Positions 7,442 through 15,492 of a stretch of 64,000 nucleotides of DNA are shown in pieces. The notes below the pieces were generated by a model that saw nothing but the letters and a program-made list of their open reading frames with translations, made no database searches and was not told the DNA's origin. The translations under genes were made by a program, and so were the position numbers. The stretch is from an uncultured Lachnospiraceae bacterium (GTDB lineage: Bacteria > Bacillota > Clostridia > Lachnospirales > Lachnospiraceae). Within the stretch, counting starts at the first letter, position 1; each line of letters begins with the position of its first letter. The DNA is taken from contig CAJTVN010000014.1 of the NCBI GenBank assembly GCA_910579685.1, forward strand, positions 44,766-108,765, read 5' to 3'.

Positions 7442-9028
7442 ATGATAAATAAACTCAGTCTCAAATACCGTTTGATACTGCCTGTTGCCTTGCTCGGGAT
7501 CGTAGCCCTCATCTCAAACCTGCTGGCTGTCTCCAACATAAGAAATGTGAACACAAACGCCGCCAACATAGCGGATAATTATATGGATCAGCAAAATCAG
7601 CTTTCCGAGATCCGCCGTTCCATCCTAAATATTCATAAAATGGCGCTGTCTCATATTGTTGCAACGGACTATGAAACCATGATAATGCTTGTCGGCCAGA
7701 TAAAGGAGGAGGAAGGTCTCCTGGACGAACGGCTTGCAAAGTACCAAAACAGCCTTTCCCCCGAGGACGAGGAAGCCTATCAATCCCTGCTTTCCAGCTA
7801 CGATTCGTTTAAACACGCCCTCGTCCTCCTCGTATGCGCCAGTGCCAGCAGCAAAACCCAGGACGCATACGCATATGCCAATGGAGATGTCGCTTCCTTT
7901 GCCACTGCTGCAGAGGAGAGCATCCATGCGCTTCACGCCTCAGTCAGCCAGCAGACTTCCTCGGCCAGAACCCAGCTCTCCCGCGTATATCTTAGCTCCA
8001 TGATCGCCAACAGCGCTTCCACTCTCCTGTGCGTACTTCTGGTCGTCAGCGTGATCTCCCTGATCCTGAGATCCGTTGTAAAGCCCATTAAAAGCATTCT
8101 GCATACCATTCAGGGAAGCTCCGGACGCATCAACGACGTAGTTGGCGAAGTGTTAAAGAGAACCAGGACCTCCACGAAGAGCGCTACGGATCTTTCCTTC
8201 CTCGCAGGCGATCTTACCTCCTCCATCCAGAAAGCGGCGGATAACGCCGCAGCCATCAGCCGGAATTCAGAAGCAACCAAACTCTATGCCACTGAAATCG
8301 CAGATGAGTGTAATGCGATAGCCGAATACTCCACCGCCATGAAAGCAAGGGCAGATGAAATGGAACGCTCCGCAAAGGCCAGTATGGATGTGACCGGCAC
8401 AAAAACCGCCAACATGATGCGCGTGCTTGCCGAAGCAATTGAGCAGAGCAAAAGCGTTGCGCAGATCAACAGTCTTACCGATGACATTCTCAGCATCTCT
8501 TCAAAGACCACTCTGATTGCCCTGAACGCCTCCCTGGAGGCAACCAGGGCCGGGAAAGCGGGAAAAGGCTTTTCCGTAGTCGCCGGAGAGATCCGCAAGC
8601 TTGCAGATTCCAGCAGGGACACCGCAAACAGAATTCAGGAGATCAACGAGGTGATTACGGACGCTGTATATCATCTGTCACAAAGCGCTCAGAACCTGGT
8701 AGATTATATAGATCAGACCATTCTCAAAGAATTTGAGGGATTTGTGGAGGCAGCCAGCCAGTACAGGGAAGACGCCTCCTACATCGAAAATATCATGGAT
8801 GAATTCAACGACAAAACCTCGCAGCTTCAAACTTCCATGACAGAAATCGCCGGCTCTATTGCAAGGATTACCAAAGCCATGGACGACAGCGCCGCCGGCA
8901 TTTCCAGAGTTGCGGGCAGTACCCGGCACCTTGTCTCTGACATGGCTGACATTACTGAAAAAATGGACGTGAATCATGCGGTTGCAGGAGAATTAAACAA
9001 AGAGACTGTTTCCTTTGCCAATCTCTGA
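7442..9028 (+). CDS. Methyl-accepting chemotaxis protein (transmembrane)
   Basis: This 528-residue receptor has a first membrane segment at about residues 11-30, an extracytoplasmic helical sensor of four-helix-bundle type (about 31-178) and a second membrane segment at about 182-206 (LLCVLLVVSVISLIL). A short, weak HAMP-like segment (VKPIKSI) follows. The cytoplasmic signalling tip is SSKTTLIALNASLEATRAGKAGKGFSVVAGEIRKLA-like, split here by family motif, around residues 355-390. GGAGG precedes the ATG. It is probably co-transcribed with the upstream solute-binding lipoprotein. No C-terminal methyl-transferase-docking pentapeptide is seen. Confidence 0.92.
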   Translation: MINKLSLKYRLILPVALLGIVALISNLLAVSNIRNVNTNAANIADNYMDQQNQLSEIRRSILNIHKMALSHIVATDYETMIMLVGQIKEEEGLLDERLAKYQNSLSPEDEEAYQSLLSSYDSFKHALVLLVCASASSKTQDAYAYANGDVASFATAAEESIHALHASVSQQTSSARTQLSRVYLSSMIANSASTLLCVLLVVSVISLILRSVVKPIKSILHTIQGSSGRINDVVGEVLKRTRTSTKSATDLSFLAGDLTSSIQKAADNAAAISRNSEATKLYATEIADECNAIAEYSTAMKARADEMERSAKASMDVTGTKTANMMRVLAEAIEQSKSVAQINSLTDDILSISSKTTLIALNASLEATRAGKAGKGFSVVAGEIRKLADSSRDTANRIQEINEVITDAVYHLSQSAQNLVDYIDQTILKEFEGFVEAASQYREDASYIENIMDEFNDKTSQLQTSMTEIAGSIARITKAMDDSAAGISRVAGSTRHLVSDMADITEKMDVNHAVAGELNKETVSFANL

Positions 9029-9037
9029 CGATATTTC

Positions 9038-9571
9038 TCATTCTTCCACGCCAAACTCATCTACAGGCTTCCAGGCTTTGCCGAATTTTACATCCTTAAA
9101 GAGGGCGGCAAGGCCTGTGATTTGTTTCAGCCGCAATATCTCATCCTTATCCATCCCGAGATGTTTGGATATCCATGCGTCCGAGCGTCCAAGCTCATGA
9201 AGCTCCTTCACAATATTACTCATCAGATCCACACTGTGGTTTCCCCTCGCCCGGTTGTGACGGATGGTGCTTGCCATCCTCTGGTCAATGGGCTTATCAA
9301 TCACCGAAACCGGAAGCCGTCCGTTTTCCCTGTCGTAAATATCCTTATATTCAAGCATAACACGGTAACGGTGGAAGCCGTCCACAATAATATAGACATC
9401 ATTCTCCCTGCTGTAATAGCACACGATAGGCATTGTGTACCCGTCCGCCTTGATGCTTTCATACAAAAGCCTCATCTCCGGAGGCGCCACGGTGTTCGGG
9501 TTATAGGTATTTGGCTTTATCTTGTTAATCGGAACGGAAATCACATTGTAAACAGGGCTTTTATATGCCAT
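9038..9571 (-). CDS. ibrB: IbrB-like ParB N-terminal-domain protein
   Basis: This 177-residue protein carries a ParB/Srx-type N-terminal domain: a VPINKIKPNTYNPN opening, then IVDGFHRYRV, which matches the ParB GERR/GxHR box, and RHNRARGNHS. A short C-terminal helical part follows. It pairs with the upstream ibrA, whose stop it overlaps by 11 bp. GGAGGAG lies 8 nt before the ATG at 9571, making this the best start rather than the longer frame to 9589. In E. coli, IbrA and IbrB together activate Ig-binding (eib) genes; the mechanism is unknown. The gene ends 9 bp from the convergent chemoreceptor gene. Confidence 0.85.
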   Translation of the reverse strand: MAYKSPVYNVISVPINKIKPNTYNPNTVAPPEMRLLYESIKADGYTMPIVCYYSRENDVYIIVDGFHRYRVMLEYKDIYDRENGRLPVSVIDKPIDQRMASTIRHNRARGNHSVDLMSNIVKELHELGRSDAWISKHLGMDKDEILRLKQITGLAALFKDVKFGKAWKPVDEFGVEE

Positions 9572-10892
9572 AGTCCATCTCCTCCACACTCTTGTACTTG
9601 CGCCGGATCACATCAATGCGTTTTTGCTGCTCCTTGCTCATTCCGAAGCCCATGAACCGGCAGATATGGTCATTTTTCAATATACAGTAGCACATTCTCT
9701 TCCAGCTCGGAATATCCTTTGTTGACTTGATATCATCCGTATCATCCGGGATGCTTCCGATAAAAATCACCCTTGACTTTTTGTTCAGAGTATAATTGGA
9801 AACGCCGTTTCTTTTTATCTGGTAACCGTGCTCAATCAGCTCCTCTATCGCTTCTTCATCCAGTCCGCCCCCTGTCTTGTGCCAGAATTCGATGGACGTG
9901 TTGAACTTCTTCACATAATTATTCCGCAGCCTTGCCGGCAATGTATCAAGAAGGAACATCGTATAGGATTTCCACGTATGCCCCTCAGGCAGGGTAACGT
10001 TCCGATAGCCCATCGCCTTTGTCCGTCCATAGATACATGCAAAATTTGCCCCTTTTACCCTTCCCACCAGCTTCACCCAGATTTCCGGATCAATTACCCG
10101 GTACAGATTAAGCGAATCTTTGGAATAATCATTGAAAGGCGATGCCACGCGCATCTGCGATATCTTGAGACCTGCCATATAGTAGAGATCATACAGATGA
10201 TTATAATCATAATCAAACAGCCAGTTGGCATGCCACACATCCTCCGAGGTCCAATCATAGAGAGGCGAGGCGCACCATACATCCTTAAACTGCCTGCTGA
10301 TCCAGCATTCTCCCCGATATCCATATTTCTTGTTCAGAAATCCGCTGTACCTCTGCAGGGATTCGTTGGCCCGCATCCCCAGAAGGCAGACGGTTTTCCT
10401 GTCCCCGTGGGACATCCGGTACCAGCGTCCAAACTGTCTTGCCAGATCCTCCTGGTGCATCCGGTAACGATAAGTGGAAATCGGATTGTTCTTCAGATTT
10501 ACCACATATCTGTGCTTCGGCATTTCCCGAACCCAGCTCTCCTGCCTGGTATCGTCCCAGGGATACCAGTACATCTCATAGCTCCCGAGCGCCGTTCTGG
10601 TAGCCATGGGAAGGCACACCCAGTAGGGCTCCACATCTTTGTGGATTTTCTCAAAGGTTCTCTCCACATACTCCGTGGTCACCGTATACTGCGCTTCAAA
10701 ATCCTGATGAAAGACGCCTATTTTTTTGCGGGGATAATTTTTTTTCTGGAAATCCAGCACCAGATTGAGAAGAAGTCCGCTGTCCTTTCCACCTGAAAAA
10801 GAAATATAGATATTGTCAAATTCCTCAAAAATGAGCTGCAGGCGCTCCTGCAGCGCCATATATACATTCTGCTCCAAATATTCTCGTCTCAT
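9561..10892 (-). CDS. ibrA: IbrA-like phosphoadenosine-phosphosulfate-reductase-family protein (DUF3440)
   Basis: This 443-residue protein has an N-terminal PP-loop ATP pyrophosphatase domain like PAPS reductase, with SFSGGKDSG at residues 31-39, followed by the DUF3440 region. The C-terminal part contains MCYCILKNDHICRFMGFG with three cysteines. The ATG at 10892 has AGGAGAG just upstream; the longer frame to 10991 lacks an RBS. No sulfite or sulfate assimilation genes are nearby, so a biosynthetic PAPS role is unlikely. PP-loop proteins of this class (for example DndC) can also act in nucleic-acid sulfur modification; that link is inference only. Confidence 0.87.
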   Translation of the reverse strand: MRREYLEQNVYMALQERLQLIFEEFDNIYISFSGGKDSGLLLNLVLDFQKKNYPRKKIGVFHQDFEAQYTVTTEYVERTFEKIHKDVEPYWVCLPMATRTALGSYEMYWYPWDDTRQESWVREMPKHRYVVNLKNNPISTYRYRMHQEDLARQFGRWYRMSHGDRKTVCLLGMRANESLQRYSGFLNKKYGYRGECWISRQFKDVWCASPLYDWTSEDVWHANWLFDYDYNHLYDLYYMAGLKISQMRVASPFNDYSKDSLNLYRVIDPEIWVKLVGRVKGANFACIYGRTKAMGYRNVTLPEGHTWKSYTMFLLDTLPARLRNNYVKKFNTSIEFWHKTGGGLDEEAIEELIEHGYQIKRNGVSNYTLNKKSRVIFIGSIPDDTDDIKSTKDIPSWKRMCYCILKNDHICRFMGFGMSKEQQKRIDVIRRKYKSVEEMDYGI

Positions 10893-10959
10893 TCGCTCTC
10901 CTGCCCAAACCGGAACACCCGGATCGGATATGGTAAATTTTGGAAATTCTATATTAGAG

Positions 10960-10988
10960 AATTTAGCACAGAAAAGCATTAAATTCAA
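10960..10988 (-). promoter_or_regulatory. Putative promoter of ibrAB
   Basis: On the minus strand TTGAAT (10983-10988) and TAAATT (10960-10965) are spaced by 17 bp, about 68 bp before the ibrA start. The hexamers are weak, so this is a moderate call. Confidence 0.45.
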
Positions 10989-10999
10989 CAAGATAAGAC

Positions 11000-11072
11000 A
11001 AAAAAATTACAGCCTGCCCCTTCACCGGCCAGTATTTCATTTCCGTCTGGACGGTAATCCGGGCAAGCTGTC
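11000..11072 (-). terminator. Rho-independent terminator of glnA
   Basis: On the minus strand the transcript forms a long stem, with ACAGCTTGCCC near 11061-11071 pairing (G-U allowed) with GGGGCAGGCTGT near 11010-11020. A run of seven U follows at 11001-11007. It lies directly after the glnA stop. Confidence 0.75.
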
Positions 11073-11082
11073 CCCGCTCCCT

Positions 11083-12513
11083 TTACAGGTCGTAATACAT
11101 CTTAAATTCCGCAGGGTTCGGAATCTGCTCCAGGCTCTTAAGCTCCCTGCGCTTGCGTTCCACCCATATGTCGATCAGCCTCTTCGGGAAAACGCCTCCC
11201 TTTGTCAGATACTCATGATCCGCCTCCAGGGCATCCAGCGCCTCTTCCAGGGATTTGGGAAGTCCCTTGATCTTCTTTTGCTCCTCCTCGGAAAGCGTGT
11301 AGAGATTAAAGTCATAGGGCCCCCACCCGTTCTTCGCCGGATCAATCTTATTTTCGATCCCGTCAAGGCCCGCCATGAGGATTGCGGCATAGGCATAATA
11401 GGGATTCGCCGTTGCATCCGGGTTGCGCAGCTCAAACCGCTTCGTTTCCGGCGATTTTGCATAAGCCGGAATACGGATAACCGCACTGCGGTTGGAGGTT
11501 GCGTATCCAATGGTAACCGGCGCTTCAAACCCCGGCACCAGACGCTTGAAGGAGTTGGTGGACGGATTGGTAAAGGCGCACAGAGAAGCGATATGCTCAA
11601 GCAGCCCTCCCATAAAATAGTGGGCGGTACGGCTTAAGCCCGAGTAACCGTCCTCATCATAAAACAGCGGCTTCCCGTCCTTAAAAAGCAGCATATGTAC
11701 ATGCATGCCGCTGCCAGCCTCCTGATAAATGGGCTTGGGAAGGAAGGTGGCCGTCTTTCCTTCCCGCGCGGCCATATTTTTGATAATATATTTGATAATC
11801 ATGGTGTTGTCCGCCATATCCGGCATATCCGCAAGCTCCACCTCGATCTCCATCTGTCCCGGGCCTCCCACCTCGTGATGATGGTACTTTACTTTGATTC
11901 CCCAGTCCTCCATCATCATACACATACGGCTGCGCAGGTCATATCCCACATCCTGGGGCGCCGCCACATGATAGCCGCCCTTGTGCGGAACCTCATAGCC
12001 GTTATTTCCCGGCACATCCAGAGTGCTGTTCCAGTCCGCCTGCCTGGTATCGATCCGGTATCCGCACTGTCTTGGCGATACTTCAAAGCGGGCGCTGTCA
12101 AACAGATAAAACTCAAACTCCGGCCCGATCACCATCCGGTCGGCAATTCCGCTCTCCTTCATGTATTCCACGGCCCGCAGGCTCACGTTTTTCGGATACT
12201 GGTCAAAAGGCCTGTTCTCCCCTTTTCCAATGGTACACACATTTCCGCACATAGTCAGCGTGGGAACCGAAGCGAAGGGATCCACGTAAGCGGTATCCGG
12301 ATCCGGCAAAAATACCATATCGCTCTTTTCAATCGGCGCATATCCGTAATTGGAGCCGTCAAAACCGATCCCGTAAGTAAATGTGTCCTCCCCAAACCGC
12401 TCCACCGGAATGGTAATGTGGCGCCATCGTCCGTCAATGTCCGTCATCTTGAAATCGATCATGCGGATCTGCTTCTGTCTGCACAATTCTCTAATCTCTG
12501 TAATCCTGTCCAT
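11083..12513 (-). CDS. glnA: Glutamine synthetase, type I
   Basis: This 476-residue enzyme makes glutamine from glutamate, ammonia and ATP. Signatures include the N-terminal FDGSNYGYAPIEKSDM, the GPEFEFYLFD catalytic region, HHHEVGGPGQMEIE, MHVHM, NPSTNSFKRLVPGFEAP and RNPDATANPYYAYAA. No Tyr-adenylylation segment of the beta type was recognised. It lies 29 bp downstream of lacM on the same strand, with AAAGGG as RBS, and no terminator separates them. It may therefore be transcribed with the glycosidases, an unusual setting. No glnR gene or glutamine riboswitch is seen nearby. A terminator follows. Confidence 0.95.
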   Translation of the reverse strand: MDRITEIRELCRQKQIRMIDFKMTDIDGRWRHITIPVERFGEDTFTYGIGFDGSNYGYAPIEKSDMVFLPDPDTAYVDPFASVPTLTMCGNVCTIGKGENRPFDQYPKNVSLRAVEYMKESGIADRMVIGPEFEFYLFDSARFEVSPRQCGYRIDTRQADWNSTLDVPGNNGYEVPHKGGYHVAAPQDVGYDLRSRMCMMMEDWGIKVKYHHHEVGGPGQMEIEVELADMPDMADNTMIIKYIIKNMAAREGKTATFLPKPIYQEAGSGMHVHMLLFKDGKPLFYDEDGYSGLSRTAHYFMGGLLEHIASLCAFTNPSTNSFKRLVPGFEAPVTIGYATSNRSAVIRIPAYAKSPETKRFELRNPDATANPYYAYAAILMAGLDGIENKIDPAKNGWGPYDFNLYTLSEEEQKKIKGLPKSLEEALDALEADHEYLTKGGVFPKRLIDIWVERKRRELKSLEQIPNPAEFKMYYDL

Positions 12514-12542
12514 CTGTCCACCCTTTCTGTTCTGTTTGTCCT

Positions 12543-13538
12543 TTAGCGAATGCGGAAGGAATAGACGATATCCTTCCCCGCATCAATATGGTAAGCGGGT
12601 TCCACGTCAGAAAACCAGCTGTCAATTCCTCCCACTCCTCTCACTGCGCCGCAGATGCAGAGCACCGTCCGCCGCTGCGGCGGCAGCTCCTCCATATGGG
12701 TTGCGTTTTCCAGCTCCTGCGCCGTGTAAGGCAGGGCGGAAAACGCAAAGCCTTCCCCCTGAGCCTCAAACCGCAGGCAGGCATTTCTATCCCCCTTCCT
12801 GCTGTTGTCAAGGACGCTGCTGCGGTAAATTTCCACCCACTTGCTGTTCATGTGCATTCCGCAGTCCTGGGGCACCAGATAGGGCGTGACCGGAAGCCCC
12901 TTCACCTCGTAGACACCAGGGATGCCGCCCGCCATCCTGTCCGGGTATGTCTCCCCGGAGAGCCCTTCATAGACAAACTTATCCGCACAGGTGGGCATGA
13001 TAAACCGCATACCAAAAACCGGAAGCTCCGGCAGCCCCTCCTTACCGAAGTAATGGACTTCAACCCCTATCACTCCGCTGCCCTCGGCCTCGTACGTCAC
13101 CCTTACCTGTGCGGAAGGCCGGGTTATGGTCTCATAGGTGTAGGAAATCCGGATCCTGTCCGCCGTCTCTTCCGCCGAAAAACGGTTGTTTTCCGGTGCG
13201 CAGGGGAGCGGAATCTCGTTCCCGTCCACGCAGACCGCAATCTCCACGCAGTTCAGGAACATATCCGCCGACAGCCATGTTCCGCTTCGAAGCGCAAACT
13301 TATTTCCCCTGTCATTGTCCGTAAGGGCACGCCAGAAGCAGGGGCGGGGCGCACGATACATCCACTCTGTCCCGTCCTTCACACAGGATACGAGACCGCC
13401 TGCCGCATAGGAAAAAATATAGTGAAATTCCCCGTCTTTCCCTTCCCCGTGAAGTCCCAGGGTAAGGTCTCCGTACACCACCCTCAAGGATCCTTTGGCA
13501 CCGTCTTCACCTTGTACTGTCTTATCTGTATAATCCAT
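12543..13538 (-). CDS. lacM: Beta-galactosidase small subunit LacM
   Basis: This 331-residue protein corresponds to the C-terminal (domain 5) part of LacZ, encoded separately as in the LacLM heterodimer of lactobacilli. Conserved pieces include GGLVSCVKDGTEWMYRAPRPCFWRALTDNDRGN at the start and PQDCGMHMNSKWVEIYR late. It overlaps lacL by 17 bp, with GAGGT 6 nt before the ATG, consistent with translational coupling. The N-terminus aligns with real LacM starts, so this is not a frameshifted lacZ. It has no catalytic glutamates of its own. It is cytoplasmic and needs LacL for activity. Confidence 0.9.
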   Translation of the reverse strand: MDYTDKTVQGEDGAKGSLRVVYGDLTLGLHGEGKDGEFHYIFSYAAGGLVSCVKDGTEWMYRAPRPCFWRALTDNDRGNKFALRSGTWLSADMFLNCVEIAVCVDGNEIPLPCAPENNRFSAEETADRIRISYTYETITRPSAQVRVTYEAEGSGVIGVEVHYFGKEGLPELPVFGMRFIMPTCADKFVYEGLSGETYPDRMAGGIPGVYEVKGLPVTPYLVPQDCGMHMNSKWVEIYRSSVLDNSRKGDRNACLRFEAQGEGFAFSALPYTAQELENATHMEELPPQRRTVLCICGAVRGVGGIDSWFSDVEPAYHIDAGKDIVYSFRIR

Positions 13539-15474
13539 AATAATACCTCACTTCCTGCATGGCGGGTTTTTCCGTCCGGTCTGCAAAAACGATCCCATTT
13601 CCCGAAAACTCGTAGTCAGAAGGCCTGTCGTCAAAATCTCCTCCGTAACGGAGCACTTCCTTCCCGGTTACCTTATCCTTCACCAGCACCGCCTGGTCAA
13701 TATAGTCCCAGATGAATCCGCCCTGGTACATCGGGAATTCATCCAACAGCTTCATATAAGAGTCCATCCCTCCCAGGGAATTGCCCATATCATGCATATA
13801 CTCGCAAAGGATAAAAGGCTTTTTCGGATTATCCTCCAGATATTCTCTAACCTGTGCGGGCGGGGCGTACATACGGCTCTCCATGTCGGATACCGCATCT
13901 TCATACTTTCTGTTGTGAACCACCCCTTCATAATGGACCAGTCTTCCATCCTTCTTATTTTTGAAATAGGCATTCATGGCCTGAATGTTATCGCCCACAA
14001 AGGATTCGTTTCCGAGAGACCAGAACAAGACTGACACATGGTTTTTGAACGTCTCGAAATTATTTTTTGCCCGGTCCATCACCGCCTCCCTCCACTGGGG
14101 AAGGCTGCCGGGCACATTCCAGGAGGGCTCTATTTTGTCCATTTTCTGCCAGCTTCCATGAGATTCCAGGTTTGTCTCCGACATCATATAGATTCCGTTC
14201 TCATCACACAGATAGTACCAGGGAATCTGATCCGGATAATGGCAGGTACGGACGGCGTTTATATGATTCTTAAGGAAAATCCGGATATCCTCCTCCATAT
14301 GCTCCATTCCAATGCATCTGCCGCCCTCAGGACACCACTCATGGCGGTTTACCCCGTTTAGAATAAGCCGCCTGCCGTTGAGGTGTATCACCTTATCAAT
14401 AAGCTCAAGCCTGCAGAATCCAATCCGGTAAGGCACCGCCTCCACAAGACGCTCCCGCTCATCATAAAGCCTTATCACAAGCCGGTAAAGGCAGGGGTGA
14501 TGATGATCCCAGGGCGTAACCTCCCCCACTGACCTTCTTTTCATGGATCCCTTAGCCAGTGCGAAGCCGGACAGCTCTTTTGGAGTCTCTGACACCTGCC
14601 ACAGGGGCTCCTTCTTCTCACCGGGAAGAAGCATGTTGTAGAACAGAAGCTCCTTTCCCTCTTCATTCCGGAGAGAAATCTCGGCCCTTCCCACGGCTTC
14701 CTCCTTCATGGAGACCTTGAGATCCAGGGCAAGGCTTCCCGCATTATCCTTATCGAGTTTGGGCCTTGCCCACAGATCCTCCACATGCATCAGGGGCTTT
14801 GCAAACAGCGTAACATTCCTGTAAATCCCGAAGAAGCGGAAAAAGTCCTGATCCTCCAGGAAAGCCGCCGTACTTCTCTTGTGAACCTCCACCGCAAGAA
14901 GATTCCCCTTCTCTCTGATATAAGGCGTAAGGTCAAATTCCAGAGGGGCAAAGCTGTCCTCCGCATATCCCACAAAACTTCCGTTAAGCCACAGGTACAT
15001 GGCCTGCTCCACTCCCTCGAAACGAATAATTATGCGCTTGTCCAAAAGTCCCTGCGCCAGATCAAATTCCTTCAGGTAGGAACCCACCGGATTATAGGAC
15101 GCCCCGCTGAACATCCCCTCCCCGTCCCCCGCATTCACGAGAGAATAGGCGGGTCTGCGGAAATAATGCCCCTCCCAGGGATACATGGTATTGATATAGT
15201 GGATTTTGTCATAACCTGCCATTTCAATATGACAGGGAACTGTAATTTCGCCAAAATCCTCCGCCTTAAAATCCATCTCATAAAACCGGGAAGGGCGCTG
15301 CGCCGCATTTTTGGAATAATGAAACTTCCAAACCCCGTTGAGCGGCTGCGCCAGAGAATTCTCTCCGGTTTCCATCTCCTGCGCATCCCGGTAAAAAACA
15401 TGGTCACTGTGAGCATCCAGACGGTTTATGCGAAACACCTCCGGATTGTCCAGCCAGCCAATATCTGCCTTCAT
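13522..15474 (-). CDS. lacL: Beta-galactosidase large subunit LacL (GH2)
   Basis: This is the catalytic subunit of a two-subunit GH2 beta-galactosidase, cleaving terminal beta-galactose in the cytoplasm (no signal peptide). Family features are NPEVFRINRLDAHSDH at the start, the sugar-binding, Ig-like and TIM-barrel domains, acid/base glutamate in WSLGNES (about residue 490) and nucleophile in LCEYMHDMGNS (about 558). The ATG at 15474 follows GGAGGAGGG by 8 nt; the frame also opens at a TTG (15492) that lies inside that RBS and is not used here. It sits between the GH51 gene and lacM in one operon. Confidence 0.93.
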   Translation of the reverse strand: MKADIGWLDNPEVFRINRLDAHSDHVFYRDAQEMETGENSLAQPLNGVWKFHYSKNAAQRPSRFYEMDFKAEDFGEITVPCHIEMAGYDKIHYINTMYPWEGHYFRRPAYSLVNAGDGEGMFSGASYNPVGSYLKEFDLAQGLLDKRIIIRFEGVEQAMYLWLNGSFVGYAEDSFAPLEFDLTPYIREKGNLLAVEVHKRSTAAFLEDQDFFRFFGIYRNVTLFAKPLMHVEDLWARPKLDKDNAGSLALDLKVSMKEEAVGRAEISLRNEEGKELLFYNMLLPGEKKEPLWQVSETPKELSGFALAKGSMKRRSVGEVTPWDHHHPCLYRLVIRLYDERERLVEAVPYRIGFCRLELIDKVIHLNGRRLILNGVNRHEWCPEGGRCIGMEHMEEDIRIFLKNHINAVRTCHYPDQIPWYYLCDENGIYMMSETNLESHGSWQKMDKIEPSWNVPGSLPQWREAVMDRAKNNFETFKNHVSVLFWSLGNESFVGDNIQAMNAYFKNKKDGRLVHYEGVVHNRKYEDAVSDMESRMYAPPAQVREYLEDNPKKPFILCEYMHDMGNSLGGMDSYMKLLDEFPMYQGGFIWDYIDQAVLVKDKVTGKEVLRYGGDFDDRPSDYEFSGNGIVFADRTEKPAMQEVRYYYGLYR

Positions 15475-15492
15475 TTCGATTCCCTCCTCCAA

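Noticed and set aside
12514..12542. A glutamine riboswitch before glnA
   Set aside because: Only 29 bp separate lacM from glnA, too short for a glnA or downstream-peptide aptamer.
13522..13538. lacL/lacM as a frameshifted single lacZ
   Set aside because: lacM has its own ATG with RBS, and both the 17-bp overlap and the subunit lengths match known LacLM.
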